Part shown: positions 36,244 through 50,100 of the stretch, one piece after another
Layout: the number at the start of each line of letters is the position of its first letter
How positions within the stretch are numbered: the stretch's first letter is position 1
Assembly: GCA_964020975.1 (NCBI GenBank)
Contig: OZ026619.1
Coordinates: forward strand, 86,740,206-86,804,205
DNA: 64,000 nt
Source of the DNA: Hermodice carunculata
Taxonomy: Eukaryota > Annelida > Polychaeta > Eunicida > Amphinomidae
Direction: 5' to 3'
Position numbers and translations under genes: made by a program
The notes under the pieces: model-generated
Database searches by the model: none
Seen by the model: the letters and a program-made list of their open reading frames with translations, nothing else
Told to the model about the DNA's origin: nothing

Positions 36244-39200
36244 GACAGAGACACGTTAGCTCATGGAGTGTAGAAAGTTCGGACAACGGAACAAGGACGA
36301 AAAGACTCAAATACACAGAGGTGGTAATTTTGCACTGAAGGGCCTGGTACGTAAATTTTTGTAACACATCTAACATACGTCTGATTTACGATGAAAACCG
36401 TTTTTTCTATCAATTGCATATTAAAATGGGAATACACTAGTATCTTCCTGGATATTAGCGTTCTTCTTCCTAGTCGGTATATGCGTCATAAGTCCTTGCT
36501 TATCCCTCCTGATTAACCATCATTGAACGAGGTGTTAAAAATTAATTGAGTGGTTATCTGAAAACAGTTCGCCCATGGTACGCATAGATGTAGGCTCACA
36601 TAGATATACATAGCTATGGGTGTGGCATGATTATCTTTGCTTGTATTAGAAACGATTTTACCACATATTTACATGTGAATGTATGGTTTATAAAATGCAA
36701 ACTAATCTAATAATTTGCATTACGTTGGATTTGTGGAACATGAATTATGTTTAAGGTTATATTTTTTCATATTTTAATATATACCGAAAAATGGTCGGCC
36801 AGATCTGAATGCTAGACAATTACTTGGATACAGGCAAAATATTATGTTTTTTATCTGTAGCTATCACAAGTTCTTTGTATAATTTCAGATTATCGAAACT
36901 GCACCCAACTTGGCCAATTCAGTTGTGGCATGGGGATTTGCATAAATAATGAAGAAACTTGCAATCACATCAAAGATTGTCCCGATGGTAAAGATGAAAA
37001 CAGCTGTGGTAAAAATAGTTCACTCACTTTTCATGGATTAAAATGATTACATTTAACATTAATACGTAGAACAAGATGAATACAAAAAGATTCCTCCAAT
37101 TGCAAGTGATTGGGCAGAAACAGCACCCAGTGTACACTCTCCCATTTTAAAAACCTTGACTTTTTCTCATGAAAAGGTAATAACTGGACACAGAACATTT
37201 TTCACTTGTATGGAGTGAAGAATTACTATACATTGTGCCTTGACTTTTTAGAATAATTCAACACAATGAGAGTCAGTTCATAGCTTTCAGAGCTATGCCG
37301 ACATTTCATCACACGTAGATCTGCAAAGGAGATCAGGGTCATAATTCAATAATGTAAAATGAAGAAGTATAAGATATTTGTAAGCAACACTATAGGTGCC
37401 ATAGGTCATTGGTATCTAGGAGTTATGGCCTTCACAATATTGTAAAAGAAAAAATAAGATAAAATGTGGGGGAATTAAAAAATATAATTCAAGGCTACTA
37501 ACCACTAACAAAGTATCAAGTACAACACAAGTACAATCCTGGCGGAATTAGAATCACCAACAGACCTCATTTGGCTCTGACATCCAATGATCCCCGAGAA
37601 ATCACTATTGTATGAGTAATACTTCAACTAATGGTGTCATAAGAAGGAAGTGTGGCTTAACAAAATGGTGCTTCATCAATGCAAGCATTGGTCCTTGTGA
37701 AATTTGTAACTTAGGAAAATCAGGGAACTCCCAATGCGTTTACAAAAATTTAGACAAGATTTAAGGACATTCAGAATGGGAAACATCAATGTTATAATCA
37801 ACAATAAAAGTTGGCTTAAAGGATGCAGGTTCTTGTAAGATCCTGCCGTTTAGCAATCGACCTTGCTATCGTCATTTACACAGATCGTGAGAGTAGCATC
37901 TGCTTTTGTCGTAAAGTCCTAGAGAGACGCTACTGCAGGGTTCTCCAATTCTGCCACTCTGTAATTTTGTGATAAATATGCCATTTGCATACCATCCAAA
38001 GCATGTTACACACTTCACGGGTAGCGCATGCGAGCATGCACTTTTACCTAGGTTTTTGTACTCTATTCAGCGCCTGCGTATTACATAATACTCTTTCGAA
38101 ACCCAAGCAGGATGCCCATTCTGCTAAATTCCACAGAGGAAACTCGTTTTTCAAATGCAAGAATGCTTTTAGAAAAGATACATGAAACATACTTTTTGAC
38201 ATATTCATTGACCAATTCAGTGTATCATGTTATAGTGTGTGAGAAGGCGATAATGCTATGTGTGCAGAATTTTCACACACTATATCTATATAGTTTGCCA
38301 TATCATATGTTCTGATTTTCATTGCTTTCTAACTTGTATAGTTATACTATTTCTAGTGATTGTGTTTGATTATTACATTATTCTAGAGCAAGGTATAAGT
38401 AGACCATGTGCTAAAATGTCATTAAAGATCTTGCTGAAAAATTTATTTGCAAGAAAAAATCTGACCATTGCTTCTGTCTTCATTATGGGCCTGTCTACAA
38501 TGTTCCATTAGTTATAGAGTTTATAATCATTAAAACGCCATTGTTGTCTGTGAATTCGTTAAGGTCGTGCATGTGCCTCCTGTTCATTGGTATTTTGCAC
38601 AGCGACATTGCTTTGTTCTACTGTCTCTACAGTGTCTGGGACTAGTGGATCATCTAATGGGTAATGGTCTGGAAGTGTGTCCTGGATTTCCACATGGACT
38701 TGCATTGAACGGATGTGTATGCAATTCTGTCCGTATGCACCAGCATTCACATTCTTGATGATGCATGTTCGTTCACCTAGTGCTTTCACAAATAGTCTTT
38801 CTTCCACAGCTCATTGTGCTTGAGTTGGAAGAATACATTTTATCCTGGAGATATTGTAGGCATATCACGTACTTTTTTGTCATGATACTTCTTTACTCAT
38901 TGTTTCCTTTTCTCTCTCTGTTCATGACATTCTGTATCCTCCTAAGTTTTGTTTCTTAGATCAGGTTTGACATAATGTGTGCTTATGCCAAGCATCATCT
39001 CTATTGGATTTTGTCCAGAATCTTGCCTAGGATTGTTTCTTAGTTCAAATTGCACAATGTACTGATCCGTATAATCCTCTAGCACTTTAATTGTTATACT
39101 TTTTATGATCTTCACGACTGCTTTTGCTTTTCCATTCCCTTTTGGGTGCCGTGATGACATTATGTGATAAATTTCCAATTGTTTTGTAAATTTGGCAAAT

Positions 39201-42200
39201 AATTGACTACTATGCTGAGGTCCGCCATCAGTCATCATTATTCATGGTCTTCTTAATCCGCCTAACTGCTTCTTAAATAATGTGATTACATATTCATCAT
39301 TGTTGTTTTCAAAATGTCAACTTCAAAGAGGTTGCTGTAGTAGTCCACTGTAAGCAGGTAAGGTTTTCCTCTTATTTTGTATAAATCTGATCCAATTTTA
39401 TTCCCTTCTCCCAGTTGTATCAGCTTTCCTTTTTGATTTCGTGGCTCTCTTTCTTGACATATTTCATAACTGTCTGCTATTTGTTGAAAGGAGCAAAACC
39501 TGTTAGCAGCTTGCAACTAAACCTCAGTCGGTGTCAGGCTGCTACCAAATGCTACCAAATAAATTCTTATCAGGCATGTGGTTTACTCACAGTGGGGTTC
39601 ACAACAGACGAACACCTGCTCTGCCCACTGACTCATACCATCCATGCCACAAATCCCACACACATAGATACGCGAAAAGTGGGTATATATATGCTTGACC
39701 ATGAATGTACAGTATCTATTACATCTGAATTTTGTATGATCATTATAACACAATATAACCATGCACTGACTTCCTATAAAATAATTTTTGTCCGTTTTTA
39801 CCAAAAAATGTCTGCATGTCCAGTCACCATGGAATGCCATGTACACCAGCCAGAGCGTCTACCCCAAGCCCCATCAGGTGCAACCAATTACCTGAAAACC
39901 ACAAACACGTGTGTGGTTATTTTAGTTCATCTCCTCTTGTGGGGATGATGGCTATTGAAACGGCCCAACAGGTTCAAATAATGGCAGTTACCAGAATTTC
40001 TAATCCTGTATATTTTTGGGGATTTGTATCATTTTTCCTTGAGAGTTTGTAAATGCATATTGTATCGCTTTAGACACAAGTTCATCACGTAAGATTTTGA
40101 CATTCATGTCTTCCATCTCCCAATATTTCAAATACTAGTTCAGAATTAATTAGTGCTCTGAAGTGTGGATGTGTTTGGACCATATGGAAACCATGTTGTG
40201 TTATCAGCTGTTTATACCTTCCCTGACCCTTTAATGTCACTGCTCATACCAAGCCAAAATACAGTTTTTCTTGCATGGCATATCATACTGTCATATTCAA
40301 GATGTGCGGAATGCAGTCTCTTTTTAGTGTCAGTTCTCAAGGCTTTAAATATAAGTAAAACTTCTCCTTTCAGTATCACACCATCCTGGTGACTCAACAA
40401 AGCTTGCATATCATATATGGCTTCACTTCAGGTGAAATTTCATCTTTTCTCCCTGGCCTTCCTTTTATCATTGCTGATAATGACATCTCTATTCTGGCAT
40501 CCTCTTCTGCAGCATCCTTCCCTACTTTTACTTGCGCATCAGGTATATCATCTAGCGCACTGATAATCATCACCTGTGGTCCTTCATCTCTCTGTGGGTA
40601 TGCTCGGCTGACCATATTTGCGATGGCCTATTTTGGTCCCTCTATGCATTGAAATTTCATATCACAGCTGTGAAGTCTCATTAGCAGTGCTTGCAAGCAT
40701 TTCCGGGCTTGGCTAAGTGGCTTTCTCAGAATTGCTGCTCTAGGTTTGTGGTCATTTAGCACTGTGGTGGTACAACCATATGTGTATTAGTCGAAACACT
40801 CCAAACCAAAAAACTGATAATGCTTCAGTAAGTTTAGTCTTTATTTTCGAAATGTGGCTTTGCACCCTGGAAACCAATTCCCCCCTACATTTTGCCTGGC
40901 CAGTGCTCTGATTGACTCCTAGTCACCAGCTATGTTTGGCATGAACTTATTGAAAAATATCATATAGGTGTTTGACTCTTTGAACATCGGTTGGTGCAGG
41001 CATATCAAATATTGCAGCCAATTTTGTTTTGTCTGCTTTTACACCTTGGTTTGTGAATACATTTCCATAAACCATACTTTCAATACATCTAATTTCTCTC
41101 TTTTCATGGTTCAGAATAATGTTTCTCTGTATACCTTATGTGCAATTATCCAACCTGTCTCTGTTGCCACACTGAACTTCACTTTTCGCTTACACCACAG
41201 GCGGCCACCATAATATTGGATGTTATGGTGAACACACCAGCTAGGCCACCTAATGCCTCATTTACCGTCCTAGCAAATATCTCACTGCTTGTTTTAAGTC
41301 CAAATGGCAATCTTGCTCAGCAAAATCTCCAAAATGCTGATACCATGGTTGTCAGTAGACTTGATTATTTGTCTCACTTGATATACTAGAAAGCTTTTTT
41401 ATCATCATTTTTGAAAATAGCTTTGCATTGAGTAGCATTGGCAGGACATCATCGACTGCTAGCAAGTGATAATGCGCCCTCGACAAAGCTTTCTTTAAGG
41501 GTTGTGGGTCCATACATATACATAGCTTTCCCTTTGCTTTTTTAATGACCGTCATTTGGCTAACCCATTCTGTGGGCTCGGTAACTGGAATAAGTACTCC
41601 TCCGTTAACCAGTTTTATTATTTCGAGCTTAGTTTGTTCTTGTATCACCAGTGGCAACTAGGGGCATGGAAGTGTTTTTCGAAGCACACTTTTGTCGATG
41701 TACAGACACTTTACCAAGATCTCCTAGTGGCTCCACTTCTGTTGGAGAAATGAACTTTTCATAGTTTATTGTGATGAGCTGCATTTGTTTTACTGCACTT
41801 AACTCTCTAACAAGCAGGCATATCCACTTGGTACTACAATAAAGTCTATGTTGCTTGCCTCATGTTTTCAGGTTTTAACTCTCAGGGTCACCCCATTGGT
41901 TTAGCTTACTATTGCTCTGCGTAATCAGGTTTGTGGTATTAGGGCATACTTGTTCTCTTTTCACATACTTCTGGCATATTATCCTCATGTATGCTTCATT
42001 TTTAGTTCAGTTACGAAAGAGTCAAAGGCTTCTATATATACTTAATGCATGACTTCATTTATGCATGACTTCATTTTGCCGACTTTTGCAGTATTCCTCA
42101 AGTTTCTTCAGAACAATGTCAGGTTTGTTTTGGTCTTCAGACTTTTGAAAATTGAACTGGTCATATATGCCAAGAATGTGTGGACCAGCACAATGTAAGA

Positions 42201-44136
42201 TGATGGCTACTTGCACATTGTCATCCATTGATATGCTCCCACTGGCTAGTGTATAAAGATCCAGCTGTATTTTCCATCTTGTAAAAACTTTCTGCAATGT
42301 TTCCCTCTGTCACATCGAGTTCTGCAGGTTATCTAAAATTAGCCTCCGCCATCGTCTGTGATCGTCACTGTATCATGTTAATCTGACTCAGATCAGTCAA
42401 TCAGACCATTTGACTGCTGCTAGCAGGCAGGGAATAAACATAGACACACAGCTGTACATGTTTAACTCAACTGTATGTTTACTTCCAAGTCCCGTCGTCA
42501 TGTCAGCAATGTAAACAATGGACAATTGGATGTGTAACAGTAAAATAGGAATCTGAAGTAAGCCCATAAAATAGGCTTAACACTATCAAAACATATTAGC
42601 AAGCAAATTTTTTATTCATCTGAACGTCTGTTGAAGGAGTAAATTGCTTTGCCGGCTATTGATCCATTAAGTACATAAAACATTTATGCATTTTAGACAC
42701 GCATGTCAGTGGGGATAGGTGCGGATGTGCAGGTGTAGATAGAATGTGCATATTTTATGTAGATCATTTTCGTTGTTCACCACGATGGAGCTTCAGCTGT
42801 TATGACCAAACATGTCTCCCGAAAAAACGTCGTTGTGATGGTATGGTTGACTGTCCCGGAGATATCAGTGACGAGAATGACTGTGAGTATTGTTAGAGGA
42901 AAAATCCCACTGAAAAACGTTACTTTTTATAAATAAATGTAAGCAAGGACATGAAATCAGACAAAATTTTGCATCCAAAAAGTTTTGGTCGATATCTGCG
43001 GGAAAGGGGAATGGTTACCATTTTTCTGTCATTTTTTTCTCTGGCAGAGCTTTGTTGCAGAAGGTGGTGAGAGAATACTGAGACCAGATCAGCTGATGTG
43101 GTCATCATTCAAATGATCCTGATTGTGTAAACAACCACTGATAGCTGTGCTGTTATACGTGGTCTGTGTCTGAGGAGTCATCCATGACTATAGCAAGAGG
43201 ATAATACATGATTAATAGCAGTAAACCCACAAAAACCAAACTTAAAGAGACAAAGCTGAAATCAGTTTCATAAAAATATTTTTCTCTACTTTTCTTGTAA
43301 AAGGTAAAGTAAAACTATATTTCGGATGCAAATAATTTCACAGACGCAATATGATGTTTACATGAATTGTGCTGGTTTATGCGTGTGCATTTCTCGAGTT
43401 AAATCCCTATTATGCATCTTTTTCACACGCTAGGTATTTACAATGGAGAATTGGCGTGTTCCACTCTAAAATCAAAACTGGATTCCCAACAGCTTTGTCT
43501 TTACAATGAGGACAACTTTGGTTATCCAAAGGGATGCCGGGATAACTCACACCTACAACACTGTGGTAGGTGCATTAATATTTATATCGAAAAGTAGCGA
43601 TATGTCATGATACACAATGAAACCAGTGTCCTGTGAAATCTGGTACTTTAAGTACTGGGATCAAGTAAAAGTCTTATTTGGAAATTCACTTCTGTAAGAC
43701 ATGCAGGCGATATCTGCATTCATTCTCTCTTGCACATGTACTCCAGTTTTCGAAATGGGGAAATACCACATGGGAATTTAACCTTGAAGATCAGCACAGC
43801 TCGTTTCTAAAGGTACGGCAACCCCTTCCTTCAAAGGAAAAAAAAACACCTGCACAAAATACTGGCTGGTCCTCTAGTTGCTGTAAATACAAAGACACTG
43901 TCTTTTAACTTTCAATGGGTTGCATGTATGCACCATTGCCGTTTTCAGACTTCAGGCACAGAGAGTACAAATTTACCTGGACCGCCAATATGGTAACAGT
44001 ATAATTGTCTTGAATTGTCAAAAATGTTTCTGATGTTTGTCCTGTTGTTGCAATTAATTCTTTTTTACCTCTTTGGAATAATGTGACCTAAGCATATTCA
44101 TCATAATTTAATTTGTCTCTACATATGTTGTATATA

Positions 44137-44195
<59 letters not shown>

Positions 44196-47100
44196 TCATG
44201 AGTTTATGTTTGCAACTAACAACATATTAAATTGAAGATGAGTAATTTTATGAACGAGAAAAGACAAGTCGGTGTGAGTGAATGAAGGTGTCCAAATTAA
44301 ATGTATGTATCGGTCAGCTTATAATCTGTCACAGTTCTATTGTAGGTACATTCAGTTGTCCTGAGGATTACGTTAAGTGCCTTCACGGCTATTGTATACC
44401 CATTTGGAAAGTTTGTGATGGAACCTGGGATTGTCCAGGAAGAGAAGATGAAAATACGTGTGGTACGTTTAAATCTATATTTCCGGAAATCATATGGAGA
44501 CCCACTTTTTATATTTTAATACCACAAGCATTAAGGATATGTCCCAACTATTTTGTTTCTGGTGCGTCCTGGAATGGAAGGACTTTGAACCAGCAACCGT
44601 CAGTATGTATCACTAAGCACAAAATTGAAATGCATATATCCACTGGTTAAGGTGCGCATATATTTAATAAATAAAGTTCAATAAGCGTTATATCTATAGA
44701 CCATGACTGACACGATTTTATGGCTCGGTGCAAAGTTCTGTGCGAGGCATTCTCTCACATATATGTGCAGCCTAAAGACCAGCACCTTTAATGAAGTACC
44801 TAAATCTATTTCCTGGGATGGCGAATGGTCAATCCTGGCATACCCTTTGCTGGTAATTATTGGTTTAGGCAACATGGATACTTCTAATTACAACACGTTA
44901 GGAAACAAATCAACTTCAAAGTGAAGACAAATATTCACATTTGGTTGCAGATAACTACGACTGTCACGGAATGTATAGCTGTTATGATTCAAGGGTATGC
45001 CTGCCTCTGGCTTATGTCTGTGACAAAGTCAAGCAGTGTCCTCTGGGTGATGACGAACAATATTGTAACATGGCCTGCCCCAGAGAGTGCACATGCACTA
45101 TTTATTCCATTCATTGCACTGGAGGCAACTGGACTATTGTGAATCCCCACCTTTTATCATTTCGGGCAAGACAACTATCATTGGCTAAAAACTATATTAG
45201 CTTGTCAAAGTCATCTTTCAGATTTCCATTTCTTGGATACCTAGACCTGTCTGAAAATTACATCCAAGAACTTGTACCCGAGGGGTTTATCTCACTGCAC
45301 AATCTTCACTTTATGGACCTTAGTGATAACTTACTTCAACGTCTAGCGAAGGGAGTTTTCAAGGGTCTTTGGAACGTCCGACATTTGTTATTAAACGGTA
45401 ATATAGACCTCACGTCAATAGAACCAGGCACATTTCAAGGATTGGATAATTTAAAAATTTTGGATTTGAGCCGCTTGTCCTTGGTAGCCATCGCCAGTCA
45501 CGAGTTTCGAGGCTTGGTGACTCTGGAGTCCCTAAACTTGAGTAGAAATCATATAACGTATATTGCCAAGGACGGCTTCCATGGGCTTCAATCTCTAGAA
45601 GAACTGGATATTTCTTTCAATAACATCAAAGACTTTACAAAAGACATATTTTTGCACTTGCAAAAGCTAAGATATCTTAATTCGCCTCATCACAAATTTT
45701 GCTGCATTTTTACAATGGTGAATTTTCGGCCAAAGAAATGCCTACCTAGGCCAGACGAATTCTCTTCCTGTTCAAACTTGATGCGCTATGATGTCCTTCG
45801 AGTTACTCTGTGGGTCATGGGTTTTCTGTCTCTGATTGGCAATGGATTTGTGATACTGTGGAGATCATTTTCTAAAGAGAAAAAGAAAGTGCATTCTTTG
45901 CTCATAATAAACCTTAGTATTGCTGATTTTTTAATGGGATTATACTTGCTTACCATTGCAATTGCTGATATGGTCTACAGAGGACGCTACAGCAAAGAGG
46001 ACGAAAAATGGAGATCGTCAATATTTTGTAATGGGGCTGGACTGCTTGCCGCTGTGTCTTGTGTTGCTTCTGTCATTGTACTATTCATTATAACCTTAGA
46101 CAGATTGGTTTGCATTATTGCACCTTTCAACCGATGTAGACTTAAAGTGAAATCAACGTTTTTTGTCATGTTGGGGGTCTGGAGTTTCATTTTATTACTC
46201 ACTGCATTCCCACTTTTTTCACCCTCCATATACGAAGGCAAATTCTATGGACGGTCGTCAGTGTGCTTGGCTTTGCACATAACTTCTCAGGCATTTCCGG
46301 GATGGCAGTACGCTTTTGTTCTATTCGCAGGTATCCCTTTTTCTACGCTCTGTGTCATCATTGTGTGTTATATCTACATGTACCAGTTTGTGAAACAAAG
46401 CGCTATGTCAGCAGGAACAGGCTGCAACAAATCCAGAGAAATCAAGCTGCTTCGACGAATGACTCTCATTATTGCTACTGATTTTTGCTGTTGGATGCCA
46501 ATATGTTTGCTAAGTAAGTTGGCTCATTACTTCTAAGAGATTTACATCTGCTGTGCCATCTCTGTGGGTATGCAACCTCAGATCACGTTGCTTCAACGTC
46601 AGTAATGTTGGTCCAAGGTTTATCAAACACCGAATGCGGCACATGGGCCCAATTGTCACTTATTTTCCAACATAGATGGTTTATATTAGATGGTTCAGAT
46701 AAGATATTAAATATTCAAACATATTCATCCTCGAACAATGTAACTTTTGAAATACAAATATATGGCACATTGGGTCCTATCACATTTTAAATATTCACTT
46801 TTACCAATGATTCGTACTTACCATTTTACCAGATACACAGTCACTGAGCTTTCCTTTTTAATGGTATTTTGTCTTCATTAAAGTATTCTATACTTGTTTA
46901 TTTCTTTCCAACATTGTGATTTCAGGCTTTTTGTCAGTCGGGGGCAATGTGCAGATTCTTGAGCATGTCTACGCTTGGATCGTAGTCTTTGTGCTGCCGG
47001 TTAATGCTGCCGTCAATCCTTTTGTGTATACGCTGTCTACATTTGAGCTTGGACAAAAGTCAGATATTATATTTTATTGTTTAAATGTATGATTTAGTTT

Positions 47101-50100
47101 TTGTTATTAAATCCTGTGAAATGACAACGTCCTGTCCTCAGATTAACGTAGGAATCGTATGCTGGGCTAACAGACAACAAGATTGTAATTACCACTTACA
47201 AAAAAAACACCGGTACTTTTGGACCTGTATCAACTATCAGGGCAACCTGCTCCTCTAAGCTACATCTTTCACTCAGCAGGGGCACTTGGCAGGTCCGACT
47301 AGTGCTGCTACTTAATTCATAGCTTGGGGGCGATTTCAGTATCTACAGTATTCCTTTTTGGGGCCTACCTGCGGTGGCCAAAACCTGGTAATTTGGAACC
47401 GTTGCATTTACATTTTTAGGCAATGCCCACACTGGAAAAGTACCATTATATATAGTTTACATGACATTCATTCGACATATAAACCTTCCATTAATACTAA
47501 TCACACATATAGTTTGGATATTACCATCTCCAAAATATCTAATCGGGACCAACCCACAAACCTGGCTGCTTTTGTTAAAATTGTGGATGCCACACCCAAT
47601 GGTTTGTAAATGAGGATAGTGGGATTCAGACAATCTTGGGGGGTTATCATATATGAAACCATAAGCATATCGTTTGCAATCACTTCAGATCATCAAGAAT
47701 GATATGATATATGCTGTGGCTGCGATTTACCTTCATACCCTAGTCAACTTCATTTTTGTGCGACTGTCCCGCAATGCATTGCACCATGTTCAAAATGATT
47801 TGCTGGCTCGAGGTACTGTGACGCATTTAGATTTGTAACTGATGATGATAACTGCATCAGACACAACTGAACAGACAGATTAAAGTTAAGATAATAAGTC
47901 ATGTTTTAAAAGTATATTAAGGACAGTTTGCCGTGGTAACATGGAGGACGAACACCTAGAACCACGCCCTCACGAAATATCATAACGATCATGGAACAAT
48001 CAGGGCTATGCTTTTTCACCGAACAATCATGGCTATGCCTTATTGAACTTTGTGTTGCTGTGCTAATTCCCTGGGCAAGTTAACCTTCCAAACAAGTTGA
48101 AATAAAATTCTGTATTTGAGTTGACCTTACTGCAAAAAGGATTGCCACTTTCTCTATTAAATCTTTCAACTGGAGCTATGGCCATGCTGTTTCACTGAAC
48201 AACCCTGCCTATGCAACTGTGCTCTTTCCCCGGCCCAGAGCATCAATAATGGTATGATATTTGCTGTAGCTGCGATTCACTTTGATATCCAAATCAAATT
48301 CATTTTTGTGCGACTGTTCCGCAGTGCATTGCCCATGTTCAAAATGGTGTTCTCCACAAATGGTATCAGCGTCCATGATTTATATTGCCAGGATTATACT
48401 GTGTTGCATTTTGATTTGTAACTAACAATGAAAAATGCCTCAGACACAACCGAGTAGGCAGTTTAAAGTTAGGAAATTAAGTCATGTTTTAAAAGTACTT
48501 TAACGACCATTTGCCCTGGTAACTAGGAGAACGTACACCTGGACCCTAGCAAAATATTTCTACAATGATCACCAAACAACAGATCCTATGCTATTTCACC
48601 AAACAACTGTGGCTATGCAGCTATGCTGTTTCCCCGGCCCATGTAAACCCTCCAAACAATTTGCAATAAATTGCTGTGTTTGAGTCGACCTCTGCAAAAT
48701 AAAAGTACACAGTTGTTCGGTGAAACAGCATATTCCGTGTTGTTCGGTGATCGTTATCGTAAAATTTCGCTAGGTTCCAGGTGTACATTCTCCGAGTTAT
48801 CAGGGCAAATGGTCGTTAAAATGCTTCTAAAAACATGACTTACTATCTCAACTTTAATCTTCTCACACAGTTTCGTCAAAATTCTTCAAGCCGCCCTTTC
48901 CTAATGAAAATTGATTGCCCCTGGCTGAAAGATTGTATCAAGAAAGTGGCCGGTGTATGCTGGTTTTTTGCAGTAAAGCCAAAACAGCATTTTATTTCAA
49001 ATTGCCTGGCGACAGTTGGCCCCAGAATAGGGTTATTGTATCACACACTGAAGTACCCCCCAGGTATGAATTAAGTAGCACCACTGGGCCACGCAGTCAA
49101 GAGCACCATTGAGTCAAAGATGGAGCTTAGTACAGAAGGTTCCCCTGATAGTGGATACAGGACCGAAAGTACTGGCGGGTTTTTATATAGTAAGTAATAA
49201 CGTACTCCTGTATTGTCTGGAATGTATAAGAAAGCCGGTGCCCTAGAGATACTATGTAATTATGGAACCGTAGAGAGGAATTCATTAAAGCTGCACAGCT
49301 CCACAGAATCATTTCATATGAAATTTTATATGTTCAAATTAAATGTTCATAATAAGGAATGGTGTGGGAATGTATGTGGTATTCAACTGAGTACACATTC
49401 ATTGTGGCAAACTGGGGTTTGTGTTAATAAATTCCTGTTTTGCTGCAGATATGTGTGATATAAGCAGCGTGGCGGGTCCACATGAGACTTTTAACGAAGT
49501 GTGTTTACCTAGTTTACCCAATTTACAACGAGACGTTTGGGTTACTACATCAATGTTTTTAAGCCACTAAGGCTACACAACGCTAGCCACGCACACTGAT
49601 CATTGTACCCACGACTAGAATAACATGTAAAAGCTTTTATTGGGCCAAGCCGCATTGCGTAAAAACATGCATGACATACCATAATGCTCAATTACAGACT
49701 GTGGATGAATAGTACATGACGATACACATTAGTTCGAGCAACTGAATGACCTTTGGTTCTAAAATATAACCAATTTAAGACAGAGTGGCCAGAAGCCAGA
49801 ACAGAATGATAAATTTTGCATGCACGGACTCCAAAGTATCCAAACATATAAGAAATTTCATTTTCGTGATGACCCAACAGGCCAAGCTTGATTCTTCACT
49901 GAATAGTACGGACTCGAAGGAATATGATACGTCCTTTACTTCAAACATGTGTCCACCTAGAACGGTAAACAGCAGTTGACACCGGACTCTCACGAAAAAT
50001 AAATAAATAATTATGGGCTTTTCCTTTAAAACCTCCATAATTTTTTTTTAATATTAATCATAAAGAATATAATTCCAATGTCATTAGAGCGAAAATTAAA

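Larger units (their letters stand above)
33884..36888 (+). other. Intron 12
   Basis: A 3-kb non-coding intron. It holds a possible TSP1-like relic (34455-34612), a CT tract (about 34722-34771), a repeat copy (35908-36050) and a (GA)n tract. Confidence 0.55.

Noticed and set aside
39415-39948. 177-codon plus-strand frame within the old Gypsy remains
   Set aside because: It is antisense to element pieces and shows no domain; chance or a small later insertion.
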